Counted from the first letter of the stretch, positions 52,828 through 62,036 are shown. The stretch: DNA of 64,000 bases from Pseudactinotalea suaedae (GCF_009733815.1 NZ_WNXY01000002.1:310001-374000), one strand, 5' to 3'. Program-made: numbers and translations. The notes: generated by a model from the sequence alone, not told the origin.

Positions 52828-53643
52828 GTGGATGACGAGACACTCAGACGGCGCGAGTGGGATGCCCTGGTACGACTGCGCAGCACCTACGAGTCCTTGG
52901 ACAGGTGGGCCAACCGCAGCGAGCGGATCGAGGAACCCGAGCCCGGTAGCGAGCTCGCCACTGACAACGACGCCGGGCTCGGCATTCCGATGTACCAGCC
53001 TGCTCGGCACGCGATGCTCGCCGCGGTGCAGCACCTCAATCTCGCGCGGCACGCCGTAGAAGCACGCCAGCTGTTCCCGATCGCCCATTACTCCGTACTG
53101 CGGGGAGCCCTGCTCGGTTCCGCCCGGGCCGTGTGGCTGCTCGCGCCCCACGATCAGGTCGAACGCCAGCAGCGAACCTTGCGGGCCGTCTACGACTCGC
53201 ATCGACGCTTCCGGCAGTACGTCGAAGGCAGCGGCATGGACCCCGAGCGAGTGGACCTTGGCGCCACGATGTTCGCGCAACTCGCCGCCGACGCGAAGAA
53301 GCGGTGGCATCCGACCGCGACCCTGCGTATGGACCGGCCGCCTACGGAGACCGAGGTGGTAGCCGCAGGTGCCCAGGTAACCTTCCGTGACGTCGACCAG
53401 GTCGAGTCGGTCAAACGCCTCTGGATGCAGGCGAGCGGAGACGCCCACGGGCTACCGTGGCCCGCCATGACCCGACCCAGCACCAAGGTGACCCAGCAAG
53501 GGTGGCTCCCCGGGTACAGCCGTCGGATGATCACCGTCACCAGCGGTGTCGACCTGCACGAGTTTGAGAACTCGTTCAGCCTCGTATTCAGGATGACCCG
53601 TCGCGCGTGGAGCCTGTTCGACCAGCGAGCCGAACACCACTGA
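52828..53643 (+). CDS. Protein of unknown function near the island edge
   Basis: A protein of 271 residues with a GTG start, mostly helical and charged, with two moderately hydrophobic stretches (HAMLAAVQHLNLARHAV and YSVLRGALLGSARAVWLL). A conserved-looking RALLGSARAVWLLAP-type segment is followed by an SHRRFRQYVE helix. No signal peptide is seen. I recognise no family. The intact frame beside decayed genes suggests it is still under selection or is a recent arrival. Confidence 0.6.
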   Translation: MDDETLRRREWDALVRLRSTYESLDRWANRSERIEEPEPGSELATDNDAGLGIPMYQPARHAMLAAVQHLNLARHAVEARQLFPIAHYSVLRGALLGSARAVWLLAPHDQVERQQRTLRAVYDSHRRFRQYVEGSGMDPERVDLGATMFAQLAADAKKRWHPTATLRMDRPPTETEVVAAGAQVTFRDVDQVESVKRLWMQASGDAHGLPWPAMTRPSTKVTQQGWLPGYSRRMITVTSGVDLHEFENSFSLVFRMTRRAWSLFDQRAEHH

Positions 53644-53806
53644 CACGACGGAGCTGACATCGCCCGGCCTCAGGGCCGCTAGGCCGACCAACGGCGCCGG
53701 CCACGGCGCACCGCCAGCGGCGATAGCCGCAACCGCGGCCAGGCTGACACTCCAGTCCCGGGTACACCATCACAACGCGAGTCAGGCTCCGCTTCGGACC
53801 GATGCG

Positions 53807-53825
53807 TGTGCCAGGTATGTGCCAG
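53807..53825. repeat. Tandem TGTGCCAG sites near the island end
   Basis: TGTGCCAG occurs at 53807-53814 and again at 53818-53825, an 11-bp period. Short direct repeats at helical spacing near an attachment site can be integrase arm-type sites. No integrase is present, so this is only a suggestion. Nothing else is recognisable in 53644-54009. Confidence 0.25.
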
Positions 53826-54009
53826 TTCTACAGCACTCTTGAGTTTCGATGCTCCGCGCCGCTGCCCGGCATCGCGGAGGCGGGCCCTTGCAGGGCCTGG
53901 GCCGCAAGCCGCGCAATTTCAATGATTCCGGCCGTCGCCGTGTAACCGCACTCTTGGATCGACTTCGGGACGGGTTCGAACTATCGCGCCTTGCCCAAAG
54001 CAAGCGAGA

Positions 54010-54038
54010 GCCCCGCCAAACCAACGGTTTGGCGGGGC
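54010..54038 (-). terminator. Terminator hairpin downstream of tRNA-Ala
   Basis: GCCCCGCCAAACC (54010-54022) pairs perfectly with GGTTTGGCGGGGC (54026-54038) around AAC. It lies 12 bases past the 3' end of the tRNA on the minus strand and is followed there by a pyrimidine-rich TCTCGCTT. Confidence 0.75.
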
Positions 54039-54050
54039 CCTTGCATCTCG

Positions 54051-54123
54051 TGGAGCTAAGGGGATTCGAACCCCTGACCTCTTCCATGCCATGGAAGCGC
54101 GCTACCAACTGCGCCATAGCCCC
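54051..54123 (-). tRNA. tRNA-Ala (anticodon GGC)
   Basis: A 73-base gene on the minus strand. The acceptor stem GGGGCTA pairs with TAGCTCC (one G-T pair), the D arm is GCGCAGTTGGTAGCGC, and the anticodon stem CTTCC/GGAAG holds the loop ATGGCAT with anticodon GGC. The T arm GGGG-TTCGAAT-CCCC is standard. The discriminator base is A and the CCA end is not encoded. Its 3' end faces the proposed island and is duplicated at 38198-38216. Confidence 0.97.
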
Positions 54124-54177
54124 GCAGCCCTTGTGGGCCTGAACGAGTGTAGACGATGCGAGGCCCGAACGAGAAAC

Positions 54178-54798
54178 TCAGGTCGGCACGCCGACGTTGT
54201 GCGCGTGGAGGCGCCACGGCGGGTGCCCGCGGTCGGTCGGACGCAGCACCGACCAGTGGCAGTTGCCCACCCCGGAGATGCCGTGCCACTCCCCCGCGTC
54301 GTGACCCAGCAGGGTCGAGATGCCGGCCCCGAGGGCGGCGCCGTGCGTCACCACCAGCAACGTCTCGTCGTCGCCGAGACCCGCTGCATGGTCGACGACG
54401 GCGCTCGCCATCCGGGTGCCGACGTCACCTCGGTGCTCCATCCCGATGCCGTCGGGCTGCTCGCCGCGGCTCCAGGTCGCATAGGCCTCGGGCCAGCCGC
54501 CTTCGATCTCGGTGTGGTTGAGACCCTCCCAGGTGCCGAACGCGCGCTCGCGCAACCGCGGATCGATGACGACGTCGATCCCGGTGAGCGCTGCGACCGC
54601 CTCCGCGGTCCGGCGCGCACGCACCAGGTCGGAGGCGACGATCGCCGCCGGCTGCAACCGCGCCACCGCCACCGCCGCACGCTCGGCCTGCGCCACGCCG
54701 ACGTCGTCGAGGTCGATGTCCGCCTGCCCCTGCAAGCGGCGGGCGATGTTCCAGGGCGTCTGCCCGTGCCGGAGCAGCAGGACGGTCCCGGCGCTCAC
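54178..54798 (-). CDS. Histidine phosphatase family protein
   Basis: A protein of 206 residues with a GTG start overlapping the rsfS stop (GTGA). The phosphoglycerate-mutase-like active site reads LLRHGQTPWN, with the second histidine in VVTHGAAL and the catalytic acid region in RLRERAFGTWEG. Family members are phosphatases or mutases for sugar phosphates, nucleotides or phosphoesters. In actinobacteria this gene commonly follows rsfS. The exact substrate cannot be told from sequence. Confidence 0.92.
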   Translation of the reverse strand: MSAGTVLLLRHGQTPWNIARRLQGQADIDLDDVGVAQAERAAVAVARLQPAAIVASDLVRARRTAEAVAALTGIDVVIDPRLRERAFGTWEGLNHTEIEGGWPEAYATWSRGEQPDGIGMEHRGDVGTRMASAVVDHAAGLGDDETLLVVTHGAALGAGISTLLGHDAGEWHGISGVGNCHWSVLRPTDRGHPPWRLHAHNVGVPT

Positions 54799-55217
54799 CC
54801 CCGCTCGGCCCAGCCGCCCGAACCGCTCTCGTCGTCGTCAGCGCGATCGGTGCGGGTGACGTCCTCGGGCAGCGGCACCACCGGGCAGTCCTTCCAGAGC
54901 CGCTCCAGGGCGTAGAACTCGCGGTCCTCGTCGTGCTGCACGTGCACCACGATGTCGCCGTAGTCCAGCAGCACCCAGCGGCCCTCGCTGACGCCCTCCT
55001 TGCGGAGCGCCTTCACGCCCGCGCCATGCATCGCTTCCTCGACGCCGTCGACGATCGCACCGACCTGCCGCTCGCTCGCGCCCGATGTCACCAGGAACAC
55101 ATCGGTGAGCACCAGCCGCTCGGACACATCGAGGGCGATCAGCTCCTTGGCCTTCTTGTCCGCTGCCGCCCGGGCAGCGAGGACCGCCAGCTCGACCGAA
55201 CGCTCGTGTGCGCTCAC
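54795..55217 (-). CDS. rsfS: Ribosome silencing factor RsfS
   Basis: A protein of 140 residues with a GTG start. The family pattern is seen in KKAKELIALDVSERLVLTDVFLVTSGASERQV and WVLLDYGDIVVHVQHDEDREFYALERLW. RsfS binds ribosomal protein uL14 and blocks joining of the ribosomal subunits when nutrients are low. It is 13 bp from the preceding gene and overlaps the following phosphatase, within a nadD-centred operon. Confidence 0.95.
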   Translation of the reverse strand: MSAHERSVELAVLAARAAADKKAKELIALDVSERLVLTDVFLVTSGASERQVGAIVDGVEEAMHGAGVKALRKEGVSEGRWVLLDYGDIVVHVQHDEDREFYALERLWKDCPVVPLPEDVTRTDRADDDESGSGGWAERG

Positions 55218-55230
55218 GCAGTACCTACCG

Positions 55231-56427
55231 TCACGTCATCCATCCCTTCAGCCCCATGGGGCTCGTCACGTCCATCATCGCGGTGGCGGCGGCACCTGCA
55301 GCCTCATTGCCCTGCGCCATCCGCCACACCAGCAGACCGAGCACCACACCGGCGACCACCAGCACGAGCACCATCAACGCGCTGAGCCAGCCGGGGGTGT
55401 GGTGCTCGTCCTCATCATCCTCGTCGTCGTCCAGGTACGGGCTCTCGGCCTGCTCGCCGGAGGCCGCGGCCGCCGGTGCCGGCGCCGCCGGCACGGCAGG
55501 GGTCACCTCGGTCTGGGCCTCCGGCTGCTTCCGCTCGACGACGGCGAGGGGCCCCGCCGGGGTGGGCGGCGGCAGCTCGACCCAGCTCGGCCGGGCGTCG
55601 AACGGCTCCGGCTCGCCGTCCTCCCCGGCGATCAGCTTGTCCAAGGAGGGTGTCGCCCCGGCGGCCGCTGCGCCGGCCGGCCCCGACCCCGAGTCGGCAG
55701 CGATTCCCCCGGTCTCGGGGGACAGCCGGTCCGCGACCACCCTGCGTGAACGCCGTGTGGTCGGCAGCGGACCGGGGTCGGACACGGTCTGCGCGTCGGA
55801 AGCAGGCCCGGACGCGGCGCTCGCCGCGCTCAGCTTGTCGTCGGTGCGCACGGTCAGGTCGGTGACGTCGACGCTCGCGTGAGGGTCGACCGCCGTCAGT
55901 GCACCGGTCGCGGCCGGGTCGTCCTTCGGCTGCGGCGGCTCGTCGCGCACCACCGGCGTCAGCCCGGTGCCATCCTCGGCGAGGCTGCGCATCGCGCCGG
56001 TCGTGGCGGGCGGGCGGACCACCGGTCGCCGCACCGGCGGCGTAGGCGGCGTAGGCGTAGGCGCAGGTTCAGGGACACCACGGTGGGGCGTCGGCTCGGC
56101 GGCCGAGGCCGCGCTCGCGGCCTCCTGGCGGGCCCGAAGCTCGCGCAGCTGCCTGCGGCTGAGCCCCGCGGTGTCGGTGACCTCCTCGTTCGGCGCCCCT
56201 GCGGGCTCCGCCGGCGTGGCTGCCGAGGCTGCACCGGAGACGGGTTCGTCCCGGATGACGCGCACCTCACCGGTGGCGTCGATCTCGATCGCGCCGGTCT
56301 GCAGGGCAGCCTCACGTGCGCGCAGCTCGCGCCGGGTCAGCGGGCGCTGCTCGGCGGCCTCCCGCGCCGCACGCTCGGCGTCGCGGCGGCGACGGCGCTC
56401 CCCCACGCTCTGCTCGTCCTCACTCAT
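55231..56427 (-). CDS. Disordered protein with C-terminal membrane anchor, function unknown
   Basis: A protein of 398 residues whose ATG overlaps the nadD stop (ATGA). The first 330 residues are low in complexity: a highly charged start ([19 protein letters not shown]), two [23 protein letters not shown] repeats and Pro/Ala/Thr-rich stretches. An acidic [11 protein letters not shown] patch precedes a single membrane helix near residues 348-368. A short outer tail follows. It is probably a cytoplasmic tail-anchored protein. The position between nadD and rsfS is seen in related actinobacteria, but the role is unknown. Confidence 0.75.
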   Translation of the reverse strand: MSEDEQSVGERRRRRDAERAAREAAEQRPLTRRELRAREAALQTGAIEIDATGEVRVIRDEPVSGAASAATPAEPAGAPNEEVTDTAGLSRRQLRELRARQEAASAASAAEPTPHRGVPEPAPTPTPPTPPVRRPVVRPPATTGAMRSLAEDGTGLTPVVRDEPPQPKDDPAATGALTAVDPHASVDVTDLTVRTDDKLSAASAASGPASDAQTVSDPGPLPTTRRSRRVVADRLSPETGGIAADSGSGPAGAAAAGATPSLDKLIAGEDGEPEPFDARPSWVELPPPTPAGPLAVVERKQPEAQTEVTPAVPAAPAPAAAASGEQAESPYLDDDEDDEDEHHTPGWLSALMVLVLVVAGVVLGLLVWRMAQGNEAAGAAATAMMDVTSPMGLKGWMT

Positions 56428-57080
56428 GCCGCATCTCCGCTCGGCTCGCGGTCACGACCGCCGACCGTGTAGGTCGCCGGGTCGCGGTAGAGGCGGTGCT
56501 TGCCGATGTACTGGACCACACCATCGGGGACCAGGTACCACACCGGCTTGTCGGCGATCACGCGGGCGCGGCAGTCGGTCGAGGAGATCGCCATCGCGGG
56601 GATCTCGAGCAGGGAGTATTCGCCCGCGGGCAGCTCGGCGACGTCCAGCTCGTGCCCGGGCCGCGTCACCCCGATGAAGTGCGCGAGCTCCCAGAGCTCG
56701 TTGACGTCCTTCCACTGCAGGATCTGACCGAGGGCGTCGGCGCCGGTGATGAAGAACAGCTCGGCCTGCGGCAGCTGCGCACGCAGCTCGCGCAACGTGT
56801 CGATCGTGTAGGTGACGCCGGGCCGGTCGATGTCGACACGGGACACCGAGAACCGGGGGTTGGAGGCGGTCGCGATCACCGACATCAGGTAGCGGTGCTC
56901 GGCGACCGTCACCGCGCGGTCGGACTTGAACGGCTGCTCGCCGGTGGGGACGAACAGCACCTCGTCGAGGGAGAACACGGTGGCGACCTCGCTCGCCGCC
57001 ACGAGGTGCCCGTGGTGGATCGGGTCGAAGGTGCCACCCATGATCCCGATGCGGGCCGGAGCGGACGAGGCAGCGATCAT
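56424..57080 (-). CDS. nadD: Nicotinate-nucleotide adenylyltransferase
   Basis: A protein of 218 residues. The nucleotidyltransferase motifs are complete: [12 protein letters not shown] near residue 15 and SSTDCRARV (the ISSTxxR motif) near 187. It joins nicotinate mononucleotide with ATP to form deamido-NAD, an essential step of NAD synthesis. The order proA, small membrane protein, nadD, tail-anchored protein, rsfS is typical of this chromosomal region in actinobacteria. Confidence 0.96.
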   Translation of the reverse strand: MIAASSAPARIGIMGGTFDPIHHGHLVAASEVATVFSLDEVLFVPTGEQPFKSDRAVTVAEHRYLMSVIATASNPRFSVSRVDIDRPGVTYTIDTLRELRAQLPQAELFFITGADALGQILQWKDVNELWELAHFIGVTRPGHELDVAELPAGEYSLLEIPAMAISSTDCRARVIADKPVWYLVPDGVVQYIGKHRLYRDPATYTVGGRDREPSGDAA

Positions 57081-57119
57081 TGGGCGGTCACCCCGCTGCT
57101 GCTGGGGTGAGACGTCATG

Positions 57120-57278
57120 TCAGCGGTCGCGGTGCCGGGTGCCGACGCTGCGGAAGGCGAACGTGACGATCAGCAGCGCTAGCAGGATGACGAGCGCGAG
57201 GATGCCGTACCCGATCGGCGCCAGCTCACCAAACCCCTGCCCGCCCTCGGCGGCGAAGCCCACCAGGGAACTCCTCAT
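57120..57278 (-). CDS. Small single-helix membrane protein
   Basis: A peptide of 52 residues from the ATG at 57278, with AAAGAGG about 12 bases upstream. One hydrophobic helix (YGILALVILLALLIVTFAF) is followed by a basic end SVGTRHRDR, so the C-terminus should be in the cytoplasm. It lies 39 bp before nadD in the same direction. Small membrane proteins of this sort next to nadD are common in actinobacteria; their function is unknown. Confidence 0.7.
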   Translation of the reverse strand: MRSSLVGFAAEGGQGFGELAPIGYGILALVILLALLIVTFAFRSVGTRHRDR

Positions 57279-57368
57279 CAGCGTCAACCTCTTTCGTGTC
57301 GGGACCCACAGCATTCTGGCACGACCACCTGAGCGCGCGAGCCGCTGCCTGCGCGTGGCGCGCGACGG

Positions 57369-58673
57369 TCAGCTCCGGACGTGCCCATCCCCCTCGACGA
57401 TCCACGTCGAGGTGGTGAGCTCGGCGAGGCCCATCGGGCCCCGAGCGTGCAGCTTCTGGGTCGAGATGCCGATCTCGGCGCCCAGGCCCAGCTCACCGCC
57501 GTCGGTGAACCGCGTCGAGGCGTTCACCATGATCGCCGCCGAGTCGAGCTCGGTGGTGAACCGGCGCACCGCAGCCGTGTCCCGCGTCAGGATCGCCTCG
57601 GTGTGCCCCGAGCTGTAGGTGCGGATGTGCTCCATCGCCTCGTCGATGTCGGCGACGACCTTGACCGCCAGGTCCATCGACAGGTACTCGGTCCGCCAGT
57701 CCTCCTCCACGGCCGCGACCAGCTGCGCATCGGCGGGCGCGTGGACCGCCGCAGCCTCGTCGGTGTGCAGCACGACACCCGAGGTCGCCAGAGCCGTGAG
57801 CACCGCGGGCAGCACCCGCGGCGCCGCCTCGGCGTGCACCAGCAACGTCTCGGCCGCGTTGCAGACGCCGGTGCGCTGGGTCTTGGAGTTGAGGATGATC
57901 GCGACCGCCTGCTCGAGATCGGCGCTGGCGTCGACGTACACGTGGCAGTTTCCGACCCCGGTCTCGATGACCGGCACCGTCGAGCTGGTGACCACCGTCT
58001 GGATCAGATCGGCACCACCGCGCGGCACCAGCACGTCGACCAGCCCACGGGCCTGCATCAGCGCCTGCGCGCCGGGCCGGCCGTAGGCATCGATCGAGAC
58101 CACGAGGTCGCGCGGCAGCCCGAGCCCCGCGAGCGCGTCCTGCAGCACCGCGACGATCGCCGCGTTGGAGTCCGCCGCAGCCGAGCCGCCGCGGAGCACG
58201 ACCGCGTTGCCGGACTTCAGCGCCAGCCCCGCCGCGTCCACGGTCACGTTGGGACGGGCCTCGTAGATCATCCCGACGACGCCCATCGGCACCCGCACCT
58301 GGCGCACCGACAGCCCGTTGGGCAGCCGCTCGCCGCGGATCACCTCCCCGACGGGATCGGGGAGCGCGGCGAGCTCGCGCAGGGCATCGGCGATCGCGTG
58401 CACGCGACCGGCGTCCAGACGCAGCCGGTCCACGAGCGAGGGCGCCATCCCCGCCGCGCTCTCACGCTCGCAGTCGCCGCTGTTGGCCGCCACGATCTCG
58501 GCCTGGTGCGCCACCAGCGCATCGGCCATCGCGTGCAGGGCGGCGTCCTTCGTGGCGCGTGTCGCGGTCGAGAGCGAGCGGGCCGCGACCTTGGCGCGGC
58601 CGGCGATGTCGCGCACCGCCGTCACCACGTCGGGGGTCTCGACCCGTGGCTGCGAGGTGTCAGCTGCGGTCAT
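57369..58673 (-). CDS. proA: Gamma-glutamyl phosphate reductase
   Basis: A protein of 434 residues from the ATG at 58673; a GTG two codons upstream is an alternative. The aldehyde-dehydrogenase fold shows in [30 protein letters not shown] and the catalytic cysteine in [13 protein letters not shown]. It reduces gamma-glutamyl phosphate to the semialdehyde in proline synthesis. Its usual partner proB is 5.2 kb upstream at the window edge instead of adjacent. Confidence 0.97.
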   Translation of the reverse strand: MTAADTSQPRVETPDVVTAVRDIAGRAKVAARSLSTATRATKDAALHAMADALVAHQAEIVAANSGDCERESAAGMAPSLVDRLRLDAGRVHAIADALRELAALPDPVGEVIRGERLPNGLSVRQVRVPMGVVGMIYEARPNVTVDAAGLALKSGNAVVLRGGSAAADSNAAIVAVLQDALAGLGLPRDLVVSIDAYGRPGAQALMQARGLVDVLVPRGGADLIQTVVTSSTVPVIETGVGNCHVYVDASADLEQAVAIILNSKTQRTGVCNAAETLLVHAEAAPRVLPAVLTALATSGVVLHTDEAAAVHAPADAQLVAAVEEDWRTEYLSMDLAVKVVADIDEAMEHIRTYSSGHTEAILTRDTAAVRRFTTELDSAAIMVNASTRFTDGGELGLGAEIGISTQKLHARGPMGLAELTTSTWIVEGDGHVRS

Positions 58674-58695
58674 GGCCACCAGGTTAACCGGCGGC

Positions 58696-59709
58696 TCAGA
58701 CGCTCACCGCGACGCGGCGACGCGCTGCACGGACCGGTGCCGACCGGCGAGCCGGAGCCTGCTCCGGACGCGAGGACCTGCTCCGCAGCCCGCGAGCCGT
58801 CAGCTCGTCCACGACCTCGGTCACGACCGCGAGAACGTCCGTCGGGACCGACGCGGGGATCACGGTGAAGCCGTCCGCAGCACCGGCGTCGACCCACTCC
58901 TGCCAGAGCTCGGCGAACGCGGCGGAGGTGCCGACGAACCGGAGCAGCGAGCTGTCGGTCTCGCTCTCGGTCTCGCTCTCGAGAGCGGTGAGCAGATCCG
59001 CTCGGGCGCGAGCGCCGTCGTCGTCCGCCCCGAGAACGGTGTGGACGTCGACGAGGACGCGGACCTCGTCGGCGTCACGGCCCCAGTCCGCGGCGGCCTG
59101 CCGGATCGCCGCACGCGCGGTGACCGCCTCCGCGAGGCTGGTGACACGGATCCGCGCGACGTCCGCACGGGCGGCGGCGAGCTCGAGGTCCAGCGGCTCA
59201 CGCACGGTCACGACGACCTGGGCGCTGCGGGCACTGACGTCACGGCCGGTCCGGCGGCTCACGCGCGGCGCGGCGAGTGCGCTGATCACGGCATCGACCG
59301 AGCGAGCCGAGAGCGGTCGGGCGCCGCGCTCGACCTGCCAGGCCGCGCGACCCTCGGTGGCCTTGTGGACGCTCGACACGGCGCTGGCGACGTGCGCAGG
59401 ATCGGTGACCCCGAGCGGGACCGATGCCGCCACGGTGAGGTTGCTGGTGTGGCGACCCAGGCGGGAGGCGGCGAGCGCGCCGTCGAGCCAGTCGTCGCGG
59501 CGGCGGCCGCTGCCCAGCCGGAAGGTGGAGTCGAGCGTGATCAGGTCGACCCCGCCCTTGTCGGCGAGGGCCGCGAGGCCGGAGAGCCGGCCCATGATGA
59601 AGGCCTCCGACTCGCTGTCGCCGGAGCCGGCCCAGGAGCGCGGCGCTCCGGTGCCGGACAGGTCCAGGGCGAGGAAGGTGGGACGGATGGATGCAGAAGC
59701 AGAAGTCAT
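58696..59709 (-). CDS. LLM-class flavin-dependent oxidoreductase, SAM-riboswitch controlled
   Basis: A protein of 337 residues from the ATG at 59709. It resembles luciferase-like monooxygenases by its overall plan ([15 protein letters not shown], then [39 protein letters not shown] and a closing [28 protein letters not shown]). Many relatives, such as SsuD, free sulfur from organosulfur compounds. The leader holds a SAM-IV riboswitch and a Met/Cys-rich peptide gene, which tie it to sulfur supply. It converges on the proA operon direction with 22 bp to proA but has its own promoter. Confidence 0.85.
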   Translation of the reverse strand: MTSASASIRPTFLALDLSGTGAPRSWAGSGDSESEAFIMGRLSGLAALADKGGVDLITLDSTFRLGSGRRRDDWLDGALAASRLGRHTSNLTVAASVPLGVTDPAHVASAVSSVHKATEGRAAWQVERGARPLSARSVDAVISALAAPRVSRRTGRDVSARSAQVVVTVREPLDLELAAARADVARIRVTSLAEAVTARAAIRQAAADWGRDADEVRVLVDVHTVLGADDDGARARADLLTALESETESETDSSLLRFVGTSAAFAELWQEWVDAGAADGFTVIPASVPTDVLAVVTEVVDELTARGLRSRSSRPEQAPARRSAPVRAARRRVAVSV

Positions 59710-59895
59710 CAGGGTGCCTTTGGGTGAGCAGGTGGGAAGGTCTGCTCGATGGCCGCTCACCGCGTCTGTGTCGTGTCACGCGACGACGACGGGAGTTGCC
59801 CACCGAGGGCGGCAGCCGAAGGGGCGGTGCTGCGGCGCGAGTGCCGGCAGCGAACGGCCCGAGGTGCCTGCTGTGTGCTGGTCGGACCTAGAAGG

Positions 59896-59985
59896 TCAGG
59901 CCGTCACGCACAGACACATGCACATGCAGGTACCCATGTTCGAACGCGTCGTGCGACCGAAACCGAGAACCGTGGCCTGTGCCAT
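59896..59985 (-). CDS. 29-residue Met/Cys-rich leader peptide
   Basis: A short gene with ATG at 59985, preceded by GAAGGAAG eight bases upstream, ending in TGA at 59898-59896. The peptide is MAQATVLGFGRTTRSN followed by MGTCMCMCLCVTA. The last third alternates Met and Cys (four Cys and three Met in eleven residues). It sits between the SAM-IV riboswitch and the LLM gene. Cys-rich leader peptides that sense charged tRNA-Cys by ribosome stalling are known upstream of sulfur genes in mycobacteria; a similar attenuation role is inferred here. The 186 bp that follow contain a possible CACCG/CGGTG stem near 59800-59828. Confidence 0.65.
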   Translation of the reverse strand: MAQATVLGFGRTTRSNMGTCMCMCLCVTA

Positions 59986-60052
59986 GTCCGTGCTTCCTTC
60001 TCTCTTTCCCGCCTACGGGACCTGTGCGCTTGCTCCCACCTGATGGTGGTAG

Positions 60053-60137
60053 CCAGGTCGTCACCCGGGGCACCCCACCGCATCTGGAGGGTTGCCGGTC
60101 AGCAAGCCGGGGCTTGGTGCTGACGCTCAAGACCTGG
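60053..60137 (-). ncRNA. SAM-IV riboswitch
   Basis: On the minus strand a closing helix CCAGGTC/GACCTGG (60137-60131 with 60059-60053) encloses the conserved SAM-IV core: GAGCGTCAGC, CAAGCCCCGGCTTGCTGACC, GGCAACCCTCC, then GCGGTGGGGTGCCCCGGGTGA. This matches the SAM-binding aptamer known from actinomycetes. A CCACC/GGTGG hairpin follows within a few bases and may be part of the expression platform. It should switch off the downstream peptide and LLM oxidoreductase when S-adenosylmethionine is plentiful. Confidence 0.92.
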
Positions 60138-60141
60138 GTAG

Positions 60142-60171
60142 ACGGTAGGTGGCGGCTAGGTGAGATGTCAA
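60142..60171 (-). promoter_or_regulatory. Promoter of the SAM-IV riboswitch transcript
   Basis: A perfect TTGACA (60171-60166) and TACCGT (60147-60142) on the minus strand are 18 bases apart. The first base of the riboswitch closing helix lies five bases after the -10, so transcription should begin right at the aptamer. Confidence 0.7.
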
Positions 60172-60221
60172 CTACCGGGTCTACATGGTGAGATCGGTCG
60201 TCTCGGACTCTGTCAGCACCG

Positions 60222-62036
60222 TCAGCTCCAGTCGGGCAGGTACGCCCGGGTCGCCTGATCGACCGCGACGGCGTAGGTCCAGTCGAGCCGTCGTCTCGCC
60301 CCCCAGCCCTGCCAGCCCTGTCGGGGCGAGTGCGCGAGCACGTGGATGCCGTCCGGCACCCACGGCATCGTGATCGGGGCGAAGAACGGCACGGTGGAGA
60401 CCGCCATGCAGAACTGGGTCCAGCGCCTGCCCAGGGACCGCAGCGGCCACGGCCCGAGCACGACGAGCACCCGCTGGTGACTGATACGGTTCGCGATGAG
60501 GTCCAGCTCCCAGCCGTAGCCGTGCCTGATCTGCCCCGGGGTCGCGGAGAGCACCACGGCGCGGGCGGTCTCGGCGTAGCGGGTGACGTGCTGCTGCCAC
60601 TCGTCGTTGCTGAAGCTCGCCCGCGCAGCGCCGATCGGGGGCATGGTCGAACCCGGTGGTGCGATGGCGATCACCGGGCCGGTCGCCGAGAGCTGCCGCA
60701 CCAGCACCTCCTCGAACCTGACCTTGCGGCGCATCGCCAGCACCGAGATCAGGCCGCGCCCGCGCAGCTGTCCCGGCAGCGACAACGTGTCCTCGTCGAA
60801 GCTGCGCAGGTACAGGTAGTGCGGCCGGTCGTCCTGCGCGAGGGCGTCGTCGAGCGAGGCCCCGCGAAGCCGTTGACCCAGCCCGTCGACCGTCGCGACG
60901 ACGATCAGCACCGGGATCGCGAGCAGCAACCCCACCACCATGGCGTCGTCGCCGACCGACTCCACCAGCGGGCGCAGGCTCCCGAGCAGCGGCAGCCCCA
61001 TGCGGCGCACGTCGGCGCCGGAGAGCGAGGGCCACCCGAGCGACATGTTCCCGTACACGCTCGCCAGCACGTACGCCAGCAGCAGCAGCCCCACGATCGC
61101 GTAGGACAGCACCGAGAGCATGCTGCCGATGACGGCCTCGGCGCCCTGGCCGGAGACGTTGCGCCGACCGCGCTCCACAGGGCTGGGCCGCAGGAAGGTC
61201 CGGTAGCCGATCAGCAGCACGATGCCGGGAAGGAGTGCCAGTATCAGGACGCCCAGGATGGTCCCGGTGTCCCTGGTCGTGACCGATGTCAGGCTCACGA
61301 AGACCAGGAACACCAGGAGCCACCACAGCAGCCGCCGGATGCGGCGCCGCCAGCGTGCTCGCGTCACCATGCTCGTGACGTCGTGGTAGCGGGGCGACGT
61401 CGAGACGCTGCCGTACCGCGCGCGTGCGAGCCGGCCGACCAGCCGGAACGGCGCCACCACGAGGGCCACGAGGACCACCGGCACGAGCAGCGCCAGCATG
61501 ATCGCCTCGATCGTGAAACCCGGCGTGTCGACGCCTGCCCGGCCACCCGGTGAGGCGTCCATCGCCGCGAGCGCGAGGTCGTCGGAGTCGCTGAGGCAGT
61601 CGTCCTGCCCGGCTCCGGCGCAGGTGAGGGTCAGCACGACGAGCGCGTCGTTCTCAGCTGGGCCATCGGCGAGCCAGACGCGGGTCACGCGGTCCTGCGC
61701 CCACAGGACCAGCTCGCCTTCCTGCGAGACCCCGCCGACGAGCTCGCCCGGCACCTGCAGCCACTCGTACACGCCCGAGGCTGCGTCGTTCTCCGTGCAC
61801 GGCACCTGGTACAGCGTCAGCTCGGTCTCGCCTGCGGACCACGTCCACTCCGAAGCCGTGGCGCACTCCTCCGCCGGCGCGGTCGCCGCGTCCTCGCGCG
61901 ACGACGTCAACGTCCAGTCCGCCCCGGGGTCGAACGGCGGCTCCCCCGCCTCAGCGCTCGCCGGGGCGGCACCCATCACCGTGGCGGCGAGCACCGACAC
62001 CACGACGGCGACCAGCCGCGGCACCCGTGCCCTCAT
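60222..62036 (-). CDS. Large membrane protein with outer domain and Rossmann-like C-terminal domain, unknown
   Basis: A protein of 604 residues with a cleavable signal peptide (ending near ASAEAGEPP). An extracytoplasmic domain of about 140 residues with cysteines follows. About six helices occupy residues 170-385. A cytoplasmic C-terminal domain runs from YLYLRSFDEDTLSLP through FEEVLVRQLSATGPVIAIAPPG, DEWQQHVTRYAETARAVVL and YGWELDLIA. This last pattern (opening aspartates, VIAIAPPG strand, Trp-Gln helix, final Glu) recalls TIR-like or toxin-effector alpha/beta folds found behind bacterial membrane helices. That reading is tentative. The gene is divergent from the FAD enzyme across 140 bp. 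Confidence 0.65.
   Translation of the reverse strand: MRARVPRLVAVVVSVLAATVMGAAPASAEAGEPPFDPGADWTLTSSREDAATAPAEECATASEWTWSAGETELTLYQVPCTENDAASGVYEWLQVPGELVGGVSQEGELVLWAQDRVTRVWLADGPAENDALVVLTLTCAGAGQDDCLSDSDDLALAAMDASPGGRAGVDTPGFTIEAIMLALLVPVVLVALVVAPFRLVGRLARARYGSVSTSPRYHDVTSMVTRARWRRRIRRLLWWLLVFLVFVSLTSVTTRDTGTILGVLILALLPGIVLLIGYRTFLRPSPVERGRRNVSGQGAEAVIGSMLSVLSYAIVGLLLLAYVLASVYGNMSLGWPSLSGADVRRMGLPLLGSLRPLVESVGDDAMVVGLLLAIPVLIVVATVDGLGQRLRGASLDDALAQDDRPHYLYLRSFDEDTLSLPGQLRGRGLISVLAMRRKVRFEEVLVRQLSATGPVIAIAPPGSTMPPIGAARASFSNDEWQQHVTRYAETARAVVLSATPGQIRHGYGWELDLIANRISHQRVLVVLGPWPLRSLGRRWTQFCMAVSTVPFFAPITMPWVPDGIHVLAHSPRQGWQGWGARRRLDWTYAVAVDQATRAYLPDWS

Larger units (their letters stand above)
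38198..54069. mobile_element. Proposed genomic island at tRNA-Ala(GGC) carrying L-fucose genes
   Basis: Direct repeats of the tRNA-Ala 3' end bound a 15.9-kb segment. It contains one IS3-family element, the fucose gene module, an unknown gene and several decayed fragments, while housekeeping genes lie beyond 54.1 kb. The tRNA at the right end is intact and its 3' end faces the island, as expected when the incoming element restores the gene. No integrase or excisionase is visible, so the element is probably immobile now. The repeat is short and the call is inference. Confidence 0.5.

Noticed and set aside
53782-54117. A 111-codon frame running through the tRNA-Ala gene
   Set aside because: Frames reading through tRNA genes are a known artefact; the tRNA fold is perfect and the frame has no domain.
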